From: an uncultured Muribaculaceae bacterium
Lineage (GTDB): Bacteria > Bacteroidota > Bacteroidia > Bacteroidales > Muribaculaceae
Assembly (NCBI GenBank): GCA_947628305.1
Contig: CANQZG010000001.1
Coordinates: 62,001-126,000, forward strand
Reading direction: 5' to 3'
DNA length: 64,000 bases
The notes beneath the pieces are model-generated. The model did not search any database and was not told the origin of the DNA. It worked only from the letters and a program-made list of their open reading frames with translations. The translations under genes and the position numbers were made by a program. Shown piece after piece: positions 51,046 to 61,400 of the stretch (its first letter is position 1; each line of letters begins with the position of its first letter).

Positions 51046-52056
51046 TCAATTAGCCCCTGATTCAATAATGATACCCAGGCCGACCAAGAAAAGGACAAAC
51101 ATGGCCATGAGCAGGTAATTCGTCCCTCGGTTAGCCCCCTTGAATTCTTTCCATACGAATACGCCCCATATAGCGGCAATCATCGGGGCACCCTGCCCGA
51201 GGGCGTAGGATATAGCGGCCCCGGCCTTCCCGGCGGCGATGTAGCTACATGCCGTACCAACTGTCCAAATCGCACCGCCGAGCACTCCTACAAGGTGAGT
51301 CCTCAACGAGCCTTTGAAATATTCGGCATAAGTCACGGGGGTACCTGTGAACGGGCGGCGCATCACAAATGAATTAAAGATGAAGTTACTGCCAAACGCC
51401 CCTATGGCAAACACAAAGAGTGCCGAGTAAGGAGTCATCATCCCAGGAGTAGGATTCTCAAAATCTGACAAGTCCATAGCGGCAGCGACAAAACGATAGA
51501 AGAAAGCCATTAGCACACCGGCAACTACAGCAAGGACGAGCCCTTTACGATTATCACGTGCCGAGGCTCCACCTTTGTTCATGCGACCCGAAGCAATGCC
51601 ATTGCATATTATCGCTATCACAATAAGCAGAACCCCTATAAACAGCAATGTGGGGTCTCCTTTAGGCGCACCCATATAATTCACTGTCACGCCCAAGACC
51701 AATGCAATACCCACTCCAAGAGGAAAAGCGACCGCCATGCCGGCCAATGACACAGACGCCGAGAGCAGGATGTTAGAGGCGTTGAACACAATACCTCCCA
51801 ATATAACGCTGCCGATTCCGGCCGCCGAAGCCTGGGTGAGGTCTTCTACAAAATGTCGGCCGTGCTCACCGAATGAGCCGAAAGTGAATCCGATTACAAT
51901 GGCCGTGAGCAACATGCCGATTATATAGTCCCAATAATAAAGCTCATAGCGCCAGGTTTTAGCCGCAAGTTTTTGAGTGTTGCCCCATGACCCCCAGCAC
52001 AGCATGGTTATAAAGCAGAGCACTACCGCCATCGCATAACTGTTTACGATATACAT
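51046..52056 (-). CDS. RbsU/GRP-type sugar (ribose) permease
   Basis: A DMT-superfamily inner membrane sugar permease related to glucose/ribose porters. From the ATG at 52056 it has 336 residues and ten hydrophobic segments (MAVVLCFITMLCWGSWGN; YWDYIIGMLLTAIVIGF; LSLAGMAVAFPLGVGIALVLG-like helices; GVLGGAIWTVGTACSYIAAGKAGAAISYALGQGAPMIAAIWGVFVWKEFKG, a family hallmark). The in-frame TTG at 52062 is rejected as a start. It lies between the ribokinase gene (11 bp) and the nucleoside hydrolase gene (1 bp), which supports ribose as substrate, as in the Bacteroides thetaiotaomicron ribose-scavenging locus. Confidence 0.85.
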   Translation of the reverse strand: MYIVNSYAMAVVLCFITMLCWGSWGNTQKLAAKTWRYELYYWDYIIGMLLTAIVIGFTFGSFGEHGRHFVEDLTQASAAGIGSVILGGIVFNASNILLSASVSLAGMAVAFPLGVGIALVLGVTVNYMGAPKGDPTLLFIGVLLIVIAIICNGIASGRMNKGGASARDNRKGLVLAVVAGVLMAFFYRFVAAAMDLSDFENPTPGMMTPYSALFVFAIGAFGSNFIFNSFVMRRPFTGTPVTYAEYFKGSLRTHLVGVLGGAIWTVGTACSYIAAGKAGAAISYALGQGAPMIAAIWGVFVWKEFKGANRGTNYLLMAMFVLFLVGLGIIIESGAN

Positions 52057-52067
52057 AGTCAAAAAGT

Positions 52068-53003
52068 TTATATAGCCGTATTTAATGATTTTTCTTTAAG
52101 CATTGCATCGACTTCACATCGGTGAGGCACCGAGTCCTGCGCACCGAATCGGGTCACTGAAATAGCCGACGCACAGGTGGCGAACTCCGCCGCATCATGG
52201 AGGGATTTCCCCTCGGCAAGAGCGACTGTAAGCGCCCCGTTATAGACATCGCCGGCAGCAGTGGTGTCAACGGCTTTCACTTTACGCGCCTGAACAAGGT
52301 CACATCCCACCTTTGTACAAACCAGTGAACCTTTGGCTCCACAGGTCACGATGACATTTTCCACCCCAAGATTCAAGAGCCGTTCAGCAGCAACCGCAGC
52401 ATCGGCCTCATTTTCCACTTTCATCCCGGTGAGAATTGAAGCCTCGGTTTCATTGGGAGTTATGAGATAGATATATTTATAGAGTTCCGCCGAGAGTTTG
52501 GTGGCAGGAGCAGGATTTAGAATAACCTTTGCACCTGCACTATAGGCTTTACGTATCGCATATTCAACCGTCTTGATTGGTATTTCCAGCTGAATGAGCA
52601 CAAACTGCGCCTCATTGATTGCCACCATGGCCCTGTCAATATCGGCGGTTGAAAGCCGGGCGTTAGCCTCCGGAGCGACAACAATACTATTTTCGCCCTT
52701 GGCATCGACACTGATAAGCGCCACGCCCGAAACCAAGTTGTCATCCCGCGTTATATATTTAGTGGACAGGCCATCAGCCTGATAGTTCTCAAACAGACGG
52801 TTGCCAAACATGTCTTTACCAACTCGGGCTACGAAGTCGGCATTGCCACCCAAACGCGCCACAGCCACAGCCTGATTGGCACCTTTCCCTCCAAAAATTA
52901 TACGGAAATCACCGCCTATGACAGTTTCGCCGGGTCGCGGAATTTTAGGCGTGCGCACACACAAATCAGTATTAGCACTTCCTATAACTACTATTTTGTT
53001 CAT
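52068..53003 (-). CDS. rbsK: Ribokinase
   Basis: Phosphorylates D-ribose to ribose 5-phosphate in the cytoplasm. The 311-residue PfkB-family product has SANTDLCVRTPKIPRPGET, GGKGANQAVAVARLGG (39-54), LQLEIP-type QLEIP, NPAP, TPNETEASILTG and the anion-hole/base motif DTTAAGDVYNG with catalytic Asp252 (Val replaces the usual Thr after it). It is the first gene of the operon rbsK-permease-nucleoside hydrolase-G1PDH and has the double TTTGCGCA site at its promoter. Confidence 0.95.
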   Translation of the reverse strand: MNKIVVIGSANTDLCVRTPKIPRPGETVIGGDFRIIFGGKGANQAVAVARLGGNADFVARVGKDMFGNRLFENYQADGLSTKYITRDDNLVSGVALISVDAKGENSIVVAPEANARLSTADIDRAMVAINEAQFVLIQLEIPIKTVEYAIRKAYSAGAKVILNPAPATKLSAELYKYIYLITPNETEASILTGMKVENEADAAVAAERLLNLGVENVIVTCGAKGSLVCTKVGCDLVQARKVKAVDTTAAGDVYNGALTVALAEGKSLHDAAEFATCASAISVTRFGAQDSVPHRCEVDAMLKEKSLNTAI

Positions 53004-53074
53004 CGGGTATATTGATTAGTTATTATCGTTAGATGGTTAGGCGGTGAGTAAGGCGGCTTACGATACAACTGTTC

Positions 53075-53098
53075 GTGCGCAAACTTTGCGCAAATATA
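53075..53098 (-). promoter_or_regulatory. rbsK operon promoter with double TTTGCGCA operator
   Basis: On the minus strand a -7 TATATTTG (53091-53098) runs into palindrome TTTGCGCAAA (53085-53094). A second copy, GTTTGCGCAC (53075-53084), starts 11 bp after the first. No good -33 is visible, suggesting dependence on an activator. The rest of the 454-bp divergent gap (53099-53360) is AT-rich without other features. Confidence 0.6.
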
Positions 53099-53360
53099 AA
53101 TAAAAAATTTTATCTCCACTATGATTTTATATGTTTTTTTAAGTTAATGCCGATTTTTTTCAAATCCACTTTAATCAACCAACGAAAACAGGCAACGAAA
53201 TCCGCATCTATCAACCGTTACGTCAACCGTCTCAATTTCAGACTGCGCAGTACTTAATATTGTATTCTTATATTTATTCTTATATTAAGGTATATCACCA
53301 TCCATCAATCTTGAACTTAAATATTTTTTACTTTTTCTTTAATTATGCTCAAAATTCCAT

Positions 53361-53385
53361 TATATTTGCGCAAAATTTGTCCACG
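53361..53385 (+). promoter_or_regulatory. Promoter of the MBL-GH89 operon with TTTGCGCA operator
   Basis: TATATTTG (53361-53368) overlapping TTTGCGCAAA (53365-53374); second, weaker copy TTTGTCCACG at 53376-53385, 11 bp on. Followed by AAC, as at the rbsK promoter (CACGAAC in both). The -33 is weak. Confidence 0.6.
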
Positions 53386-53457
53386 AACCATATACCAACA
53401 GGAATCAAGCGGCAAATAAATTAGGATGCCAATCATTTAAACCCCAAGATACACATC

Positions 53458-54789
53458 ATGAAAGCGAGATTATATTTCCTCTCTGCAGTAGCCTTTATAT
53501 TTGCTTCAGCCGTAGCGATAGGCTGCTCCAAATCTGACGAACCGAATCCCACCCCGGACCCGACGCCCGACCCGCAACCCACCCCCTCAACCCAAGGGCC
53601 TAAGATTGGCGACATCCTGCCGGCATGGACTGAAGGCGACCTGGACATACATTCCATAAGCACCGGGCGCGGAGAATCCAACTTTTACATCATGCCTGAC
53701 GGCACCACTCTCCTTGTCGACGCCCCCGGTGTCCTTGTCACAGATGAAATGTTTAAAAGCAAAGGTGACGAGGGAGCGACACCGGCACGCCCCGACTGGA
53801 GCGTCTCGTCAGGCTCCGTTGTCGGACGTTATGTAAAAACCTACGCTCCCAATGGCAAAATAGACTATTGGCTCAACTCCCATTTCGACACCGACCATAT
53901 TGGGAATTATCCGCCCGACTACCCTACCAACAATAGCCTCTGCGCCAAAAACACCGATGGCGACTTCTGGCTCAACGGTATCGCCGAGATTGGTTCAATG
54001 ATTCCTATCGGCAAGATTATCGACCGAGGATACACAAAACCAATTGACCGTTCAGGAGAAAAACGCATTGCCGACTACATACGTTTCGTCAACTGGTCAA
54101 TCAAAACCAACGGCACCAATTATGAAGAAGCAAGACCCGGAAGCAAGACACAGATTGCAATGCTCTATAATCCCGCGAAATACTCCAACTTCAACATAAG
54201 AATACTCTGCGCTGCCGGTGTCTACTGGACGGGGGCCGGTGAAAACACCACAAGCAACCTTCCCACAAGTTCCGCGGAACTCCAAGCCGCAAACCCGGCC
54301 GAAAACATCTATTCGGTAGCCTTCATGCTCAATTTTGGCAACTTCAACCTCTTTTCGGGAGGAGACCTACAGTATAACGGACGCTCGACCTACCCATGGA
54401 AAGATGCCGAAAGACCCCTCATTCCCATTGTAAGGAAAGTCGAAGTGATGAAAGCATGCCATCATGCCACCAATTATACCAATTCAGCCGAACTTCTCGC
54501 CGTACTCAAGCCTGATGTAGTCTGGATTAATCCATGGCGCACACCTCATCCAAATATAGACACCGTCAACCGATTCCTTAACGCCAATAATCAGGTCGTG
54601 TTACTTTCAACCAATGTGTCCCCGGAACACAAGACCGAACTCGGCGCACTCGCCAACAAATTCGCATCCTGGAACGGCCATATAGTCATAAGAGTCAAGG
54701 CTGACGGTTCCTATAAAATTTATATCCTTGACGACAACGATGAGAATCACAAAATCATCCGCATACTTGGCCCGTACAAAAGTAAATGA
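53458..54789 (+). CDS. Metallo-beta-lactamase-fold lipoprotein
   Basis: A surface lipoprotein hydrolase of the metallo-beta-lactamase superfamily, ComEC-like subgroup. The 443-residue product has lipobox AIGC (Cys23), a Pro/Asp-rich linker (NPTPDPTPDPQPTPS), then the MBL core: SNFYIMPDGTTLLVDAPG, the metal motif NSHFDTDHIGN (His142, Asp144, Asp146, His147), FNLFSGGDLQ and MKACHHA. ComEC-like members include nucleases and phosphodiesterases; the substrate here is unknown. It is first in an operon with GH89 (54 bp apart) and has the shared operator at its promoter, so it probably acts on the same material. Confidence 0.83.
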   Translation: MKARLYFLSAVAFIFASAVAIGCSKSDEPNPTPDPTPDPQPTPSTQGPKIGDILPAWTEGDLDIHSISTGRGESNFYIMPDGTTLLVDAPGVLVTDEMFKSKGDEGATPARPDWSVSSGSVVGRYVKTYAPNGKIDYWLNSHFDTDHIGNYPPDYPTNNSLCAKNTDGDFWLNGIAEIGSMIPIGKIIDRGYTKPIDRSGEKRIADYIRFVNWSIKTNGTNYEEARPGSKTQIAMLYNPAKYSNFNIRILCAAGVYWTGAGENTTSNLPTSSAELQAANPAENIYSVAFMLNFGNFNLFSGGDLQYNGRSTYPWKDAERPLIPIVRKVEVMKACHHATNYTNSAELLAVLKPDVVWINPWRTPHPNIDTVNRFLNANNQVVLLSTNVSPEHKTELGALANKFASWNGHIVIRVKADGSYKIYILDDNDENHKIIRILGPYKSK

Positions 54790-54843
54790 CTTCAATAATA
54801 CTGTAAACCCAAAAACGTAATCCCTAATTTTCACAAAGCAATA

Positions 54844-57045
54844 ATGTCACGGTTGAAATATCTTTTTCTCGCGCTTATATCATTAGCATTCTGCGCCGAC
54901 GCGCTGGCTGAAAGTGAAACCCGGATTGCCGGTGATTTGGCACAGCGAATCCTCGGCAATAAAGCGGAAATGATTGAGTTTACCGAAATACCTCCGGCAA
55001 AGAAGTCCAAATCTCCCGACATCTTTACACTTGAAAGCCGTAACGGCAAGATAATTATCGGTGGCAACAACGCAAACTCCATGGCCGTAGGCCTCAATTA
55101 TTATCTTAAAAACTACGCCGGGACAACCGTATCATGGTATAAAGATGATGCAGTTTATATCCCCGACTCATTCCCGGCCGTGGAAAACAAGATAGAAGTA
55201 AAATCAATAGTCCCCGACCGATTTTTCCTTAATTACTGCACCTTCGGTTATACAATGCCATGGTGGAAATGGAACGACTGGGAGCGACTTATTGACTGGA
55301 TGGCACTTAACGGAGTGAACATGCCACTGGCCATCACAGGGCAGGAGGCCGTATGGTATAATGTGTGGCGTTCAATGGGTTTGACCGACGAAGAAGTCAG
55401 AGGATATTTCACCGGCCCCGCTCATTTACCTTGGCACAGAATGTGCAACATTGATTCATGGCAGGGGCCTCTCCCAATGGAATGGCTTGAAAATCAGAAA
55501 GAACTGCAATCCAAAATAGTGGAACGCGAACGCCAGCTCGGCATGCGCCCGGTGCTCCCCGCTTTTGCAGGCCATGTGCCCTCTCTTCTAAAAAAATATC
55601 GCCCGGAAGCCAGGACGAGCGATGTCGGCGACTGGGAATCATTCGGAAAGGATTATGAATGCACCTACCTATGCCCGTCCGACCCACTTTACACCGAGAT
55701 ACAGAGATTATTCCTTGAAGAACAGACGCGCCTCTACGGTACCGACCATATCTATGGCATCGACTGTTTCAATGAAGTGGCCCCCCCGTCATGGCGACCC
55801 GATTCTCTTAAAATGATTGCATCCTCGGTGCTTAAATCTCTCACATCCGTCGACCCGAAGGCACGATGGCTGCAAATGGCATGGTTTTTCTACTATGACA
55901 AACGCTGGACTACCGACCGAATAAAAGCATTCCTTTCAGGCATCCCCAAGGGTAGAATGATAAATCTCGATTACTATTGTGACAATAAGCCTTTGTGGAA
56001 AATAACCGATAATTTTCACGGCCACGACTACATCTGGTGCTTCCTGGGCAATTTCGGCGGGACCTCGTTCCTGATGGGCAACCCTAAACAGGTGAGCGCC
56101 CGCATTGCCGAGTGTTCAGCCAACGGCGGAAATAATTTTTCAGGGCTTGGCTCCACTCTTGAAGGCTTCGACCTCAACCCCTATCTGCATGAATTTATCT
56201 TCGACAAAGCCTGGGAACGTCCACTCACTGACGAGCAGACATTTGAGACTATCGCCCGAAGTCGCAGCGGAAACTCCAAAGAGGCACGCGCCGCCTGGAA
56301 AATAATCTTTGACAGCGTATATGTCCAGCGTACCGGCTGTAGCCACGCCACACTTAACTGCTCGCGACCTTGTCTCACAGGTAACGGGACGCAGTTCACA
56401 CGAGCCGAGCACAAATATCTCAACACCACTTTACTTGACGCCTGGGAACTACTCCTTAAAGTTGACGGCAATGGACGGGATTCATACGAATTTGACTTAG
56501 TCAATATCGGACGGCAGGTACTCGGGAATCATTTCAGCGTGCTTCGCGATAGATTCTACAAAGCATATTTGAGCAAAAACATCGACAGCCTACAGACACT
56601 CGGGGCACAGATGCGCGAACTCAACGGCGACATCACCGCCCTCCTGGCTTGTCATCCCACCTTTTCGCTTCATCGCTGGCTCGAAGACGCACGGGAAATG
56701 AGCAACGACCCTCAACTCAAGGATTATTATGAAGCCAACGCCCGCACACTCATCACCTATTGGGGCGGGACAGGCACACATCTCGCTGATTACGCCAACC
56801 GGGCATACGCCGAACTCAACGACCAGTTTTACGGTGAACGCTGGAACAGATTCATAGACCGCGTGATAGCCGATGTTAAAGCCGGACGTAAATTCAATCA
56901 AAAAGAGTTTACTGAAAGCATCAGAGAGTTTGAACGAAGCTGGGCCAATCCGTCGCAACAGCGGGTTTATTATATCCCCGACGGCGACGGTGTCGCCACC
57001 GCAAGGAGACTTTTTGCCAAATACGCGCCCCTGATACGCTCATAG
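54844..57045 (+). CDS. Alpha-N-acetylglucosaminidase, GH89 (NAGLU-like)
   Basis: Removes terminal alpha-linked GlcNAc, as found in heparan sulfate and on gastric-type mucin. The 733-residue product has a signal peptide (LALISLAFCADALA), an N-terminal domain (SRNGKIIIGGNNANSMAVGLNYYLKNY) and the TIM barrel with NYCTFGYTMPWWKWNDWERLIDWMALNGVNMPLA. Probable catalytic Glu311 is in DCFNEVAPP and Glu440 in GSTLEGF, matching the two essential Glu of the human enzyme by motif. A C-terminal helical domain follows (about 500-733). No extra CBM is seen. It is convergent with the beta-propeller gene, 2 bp between stops. Confidence 0.95.
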   Translation: MSRLKYLFLALISLAFCADALAESETRIAGDLAQRILGNKAEMIEFTEIPPAKKSKSPDIFTLESRNGKIIIGGNNANSMAVGLNYYLKNYAGTTVSWYKDDAVYIPDSFPAVENKIEVKSIVPDRFFLNYCTFGYTMPWWKWNDWERLIDWMALNGVNMPLAITGQEAVWYNVWRSMGLTDEEVRGYFTGPAHLPWHRMCNIDSWQGPLPMEWLENQKELQSKIVERERQLGMRPVLPAFAGHVPSLLKKYRPEARTSDVGDWESFGKDYECTYLCPSDPLYTEIQRLFLEEQTRLYGTDHIYGIDCFNEVAPPSWRPDSLKMIASSVLKSLTSVDPKARWLQMAWFFYYDKRWTTDRIKAFLSGIPKGRMINLDYYCDNKPLWKITDNFHGHDYIWCFLGNFGGTSFLMGNPKQVSARIAECSANGGNNFSGLGSTLEGFDLNPYLHEFIFDKAWERPLTDEQTFETIARSRSGNSKEARAAWKIIFDSVYVQRTGCSHATLNCSRPCLTGNGTQFTRAEHKYLNTTLLDAWELLLKVDGNGRDSYEFDLVNIGRQVLGNHFSVLRDRFYKAYLSKNIDSLQTLGAQMRELNGDITALLACHPTFSLHRWLEDAREMSNDPQLKDYYEANARTLITYWGGTGTHLADYANRAYAELNDQFYGERWNRFIDRVIADVKAGRKFNQKEFTESIREFERSWANPSQQRVYYIPDGDGVATARRLFAKYAPLIRS

Positions 57046-57047
57046 AT

Positions 57048-58208
57048 TTATTTCACCTTCACAAATCCGGCTTCATTTTCGGGCATCCATTTGTACAGTT
57101 CAACCGTGCAATACTGTCGGCCATCTTTATTCTTTGCGTTCTTTGCCATATAGAAATAACCATCCCCTATAGAGCAGAGTCCCGTAGAACCTCCAGGGGC
57201 ATTCCATCCCGGAGTCACATCATGACGATTATTCCCGACCAACGACAAAGTCTTCGCACTTAACTCTGGTTCAACCCCTTGTATAATTCTTTTTATCGGC
57301 TTTTTGTGACCGTTTACAACATATAGGTTATAGTTTGGCCACTGTGATTTTTTACCCTTATACACAGCCATAAAGAGATTTCCAGTGAAGGAATCATAAT
57401 TCAAGTTCTGTACACCATACGTGGTGTTACCGGTCTTCACGAAATAAATATTTTCAGGCTTTGACGGGCCGGTGCGGTGAAGCGCGACGGCACTGTAGGC
57501 TTGAGACATTCGGTTTACACCCTTAAGATTATATTCAAGAAGCACCTGATAATCATTGTCAGTCCTTGTGGTATCGCCATAGATACCGTAGGCCACAAAC
57601 AAGCGGTCGTTCTTGCCCTTGCTCCCTAATTTCGGAGCGACAGCCGTGCCATCTATTCCCGAGCAACCAAACCGATGCTTCATGGTTTTACCATTGTTTC
57701 TGACTTCAGCAAAATAGTCATTGAAAACCTGTGGCAGAAACGCGAGTTTCATCACACCTGATGTGGCCGCGTCAATATTTGTGCGATTTATGTCGCTACC
57801 CTTGAATGAAGCGACATAGAAGCCGGTTTCATTTGTTTCATCAACCGACACAGCACTTTTCCCGGCCGATTTTCTAAGCGACCGACCTATTTCATCACTT
57901 TTATATTCACATGACGCATAGAGCGTTCCATCCTCCTGGTTAAATGAGAGACAACCGAGATGACAGCCTCCCATATTGACGACAGAACCTATGATATTTC
58001 CTTGAAAATCCGTTTTTATAAGCGATGACGTAAAGGAGAGGTATATGACCTCATTGTCCATGTCCACCGCAACACCTTGCACATGAAATTTGTCCTGTGG
58101 CGCAATATTTATCGCACGGGGTAACTTTTCGTAATCAATCCCTCGTGCGTTCAGAGTGTAAATTAAAGAAACAAAGAGCAGCGATAGAATGTATTTGGCT
58201 CGTTTCAT
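57048..58208 (-). CDS. Secreted beta-propeller-like protein of unknown function
   Basis: The 386-residue product has a signal peptide (ILSLLFVSLIYTLNARG). It then shows a repeating beta pattern of propeller type: VQGVAVDMDNEVIYLSFTSSLIKTDFQGNIIG, LGCLSFNQEDGTLYASCEYK, VQNLNYDSFTGNLFMAVYKGKKSQWPNYNLYVV, STGLCSIGDGYFYMAK. It resembles NHL/SMP-30-like or helveticin-type propellers, as does the C-terminal half of the nucleoside hydrolase at 48984-51044. No metal or catalytic residues can be assigned. It stands divergent from SusC of PUL 3 with its own promoter, so it may be expressed independently. Confidence 0.72.
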   Translation of the reverse strand: MKRAKYILSLLFVSLIYTLNARGIDYEKLPRAINIAPQDKFHVQGVAVDMDNEVIYLSFTSSLIKTDFQGNIIGSVVNMGGCHLGCLSFNQEDGTLYASCEYKSDEIGRSLRKSAGKSAVSVDETNETGFYVASFKGSDINRTNIDAATSGVMKLAFLPQVFNDYFAEVRNNGKTMKHRFGCSGIDGTAVAPKLGSKGKNDRLFVAYGIYGDTTRTDNDYQVLLEYNLKGVNRMSQAYSAVALHRTGPSKPENIYFVKTGNTTYGVQNLNYDSFTGNLFMAVYKGKKSQWPNYNLYVVNGHKKPIKRIIQGVEPELSAKTLSLVGNNRHDVTPGWNAPGGSTGLCSIGDGYFYMAKNAKNKDGRQYCTVELYKWMPENEAGFVKVK

Positions 58209-58251
58209 AATTGCTTGTTAAATTTTTTAGCAAGATTAGTTATTTCGGTTG

Positions 58252-58283
58252 CAAAACTATGAAAATATAAGGCAACTGACAAA
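58252..58283 (-). promoter_or_regulatory. Promoter of the beta-propeller gene
   Basis: On the minus strand TTTG (58280-58283), 20 bp, TAGTTTTG (58252-58259). Confidence 0.65.
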
Positions 58284-58390
58284 TAATTATTCGATTTATT
58301 CTTCAGTTTTTCGCATTAAAAAGAAACAAAATTTTCAACAAAGGAAAAATTTTAACTAAAAAATTTTGAAGTTTGGTATATATATATCCA

Positions 58391-58416
58391 TATATTTGCG
58401 CAATCATTTGCGCATT
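58391..58416 (+). promoter_or_regulatory. SusC (PUL 3) promoter with double TTTGCGCA operator
   Basis: TATATTTG (58391-58398) overlapping TTTGCGCAAT (58395-58404), then TTTGCGCATT at 58407-58416, 12 bp on. A -33 TTTG lies at 58365-58368 (22 bp, slightly long). Same layout as at rbsK and at 53361. Confidence 0.6.
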
Positions 58417-58473
58417 TCTTGTGCTATCAAATTTTAAACTCAATCATATTAACCAACCTAAAAAACAAACCCT

Positions 58474-61400
58474 ATGCCAATCACCATCAGAAAAACATGG
58501 TTATTGCTGGCGGCGTTTATGGCCATTGCAATTAGCCCGCAGGCCCAGAACAAGGTTGTCACGATTAAAGCTGACAACACACCGCTATCAGCAGTGCTCT
58601 CAAGTATTGAGCAGCAAACCGGCTACACTTTTTCTTATTCAGATGCAATCAATCTGAATCGTACAGTCGATGTAAATGTCACCGACACACCGACATCAAA
58701 AGTACTTTCAATAATTTTTCCGAAGTCAGCCAATGTAAGCTGGGACTTTAAGGGCACAGAAATCACCCTCCTGTCAAAAACAAAAAGCAAAAACGACATA
58801 GGTACGGGCAAACGCACTGTGACCGGGACTGTCAAGGATGCCAAGAATGGCGAACCTTTGACCGGTGCGGTAGTAACTATCGTGGGAGACCCTAATTCGG
58901 GCACACTTGTTGACGTTGACGGCAATTTTGCAATCGAGGTCACAGGCAAGAAACCCATGCTGCAAGTGAATTACATCGGTTACAAGCCACGAGAAGTGCC
59001 TGTCGGCGACCTCACCAACGTCGACATTCCTATGACAGGTGCCGAAAACACGTTTGACGAGGTCATCGTCGTTGGCTCCGGCACACAGAAAAAGGTTTCT
59101 GTAACAGGTGCCATCTCATCTGTAAGCGGCGAGACACTGAAGATGCCCACCTCTACCCTGTCACGCGCCTTAGGCGGACGAATCGCAGGCCTCATCACAA
59201 AGCAGAACAGCGGTGAACCGGGAACCGGGGCTGACTTCTATATTCGCGGTATTTCCACCTTCGGCGGGAAAGCGACTCCCCTGATTCTACTTGACGATGT
59301 GGAGATTAACGCATCAGACCTTAACGCCATTCCGGCCGAGAACATCGAAAGTTTCTCGGTACTTAAAGACGCATCCGCAACGGCTATCTATGGCGCACGC
59401 GGTGCCAACGGTGTCATGATTATCACCACTAAAGGCGGTGATTACAATTCCAAGACCAAAATCAACCTGAAAGTTGAAACCACATTCAATTTTCTCAGCA
59501 AGGTCCCTGAATTTATCAGTGCAGTACCCTTCATGGAGTTCTACAACAAAGCCAATTCATTCCGCAACCCGAATTCGACTCCGTTATACAGCGATGTACA
59601 GATTCAGCGCACAAGGGACAAAGTGAATGAGTATCTCTATCCCGATGTCGACTGGCGCGATGAACTATTCAGAAGAAACTCGCAACGTCAGCGTGTGAAC
59701 CTGAGTGTCAGCGGAGGCGGCACAAGAGCCAAATACTACATGTCGCTCGATTTCCAGCATGAAAACGGCATCCAGAAACCTGACAAACTGTATTCATGGA
59801 ACAACCGCCAACAAATTTACAACTATACATTCCAGAACAATATCAGTTACAAACTGACCCCCTCCACTGTCCTCGCGCTGAATATCAACGCACAGATTCA
59901 GCAAACGACCCGGCCCAACACCGAATCAGAGACTACATTCAACTGGATTCGTTTCTACGCCAACCCCGTTGAGTTCCCGGTTTATTATCCCGCAGGTGAG
60001 GACGGCAAAGTCCGTTACGCATCAAAATCGGTAGGTACTTCAGGATTCCTCACCAACCCTAAAGCCGAAATGAACAAGAGTTTCTTCCATCGCAACCGCT
60101 CGGTTGTAAATTCCGTAGTGAAACTTGACCAAGACCTCAACTTTATCACACCGGGGCTTAAGCTCAACGCCTGGGTGAACTTCAAGACCGCCCATCGCGA
60201 CTATTACACCCGTTCTATCGACCCCTATCTGTATTACTACCGCGTTGACGACGACACGGACCCGACAGCCGCTTTCGAGCCTACAGTCCTGAATCCATCG
60301 GCCAACCAATACATCAATCAGAGTGGCACGCATCCCACAGGAAATACCACTTTCGAATTGCAGGGCAACCTCAACTGGAACCGCAAATTCGGTCTTAACG
60401 ACATCTCCGCCATGGTGATGTACCGCATGCGTGAGTATCGCAGCAGCGATGCAGCCCTTCCCAACAGGAATCAAGGCATATCAGGCCGCATCACCTACGA
60501 TTACGGCCACCGCTATCTTGCTGAATTCAATTTCGGTTATAACGGTTCTGAACGTCTGACCAAGAAATATCGCTTCGGGTTCTTCCCTGCCGGCTCAATC
60601 GGATGGGTAATCTCAAATGAAGACTTCTGGGAACCGTTGAGCAACGCCGTATCCAACCTCAAGCTCCGCGCTTCCTACGGTCTGGTGGGTTCTGACGACC
60701 TCGCTTCGCCCAACGGAACATATTACCTGTATATCGACCAGATTTATAACAACAATCTTAATTTCTGGAACTGGAGCACCGGCGACGGTGATGGCTCTTA
60801 TACAGGAAGCGGCCCGCTCATCCGCTATTATGCGCTCAACAATGTGACATGGGAAAAAAGTCGCAAATTCGACGTCGGCCTTGACTTCACCCTGTTCCGT
60901 GACCTCCACGGCTCGATAGAGTATTTCAACGAGTATCGTTATGACATCTTCATGGAACGCGCATCATGGCCTTACGCCCTTGACTATGGCCTGGCGGTGC
61001 CTTGGGCCAACACCGGTAAAGCCCGGAATCAAGGTTTTGAACTCAGCCTCAACTACAACCGACGTCTCACCAATGATTTATCACTTTCTTTCCAAGGGAA
61101 CTTCACATATACACAGAATAAATTCCTTGACAAAGACGAGCCTAACTACCAGTATCCATGGCAGCGAGTCACCGGGACCCCTCTTGACGGATACCGCGTT
61201 GAAGGCTACATCGCCGAAGGTCTGTTCCGCAGCCAGGAAGAAATTGACATGTCTCCGGTACAGCAGGTCGGCACCAACATCGTCCGCGTGGGTGACATCA
61301 AATACCGCGACCTCAACGGTGACGGTAAAATCAACTCCGATGACAAAACCATGATTTCGAAATACGGAAGCACTCCGCGCATCATGTATGGCTTTGGTGC

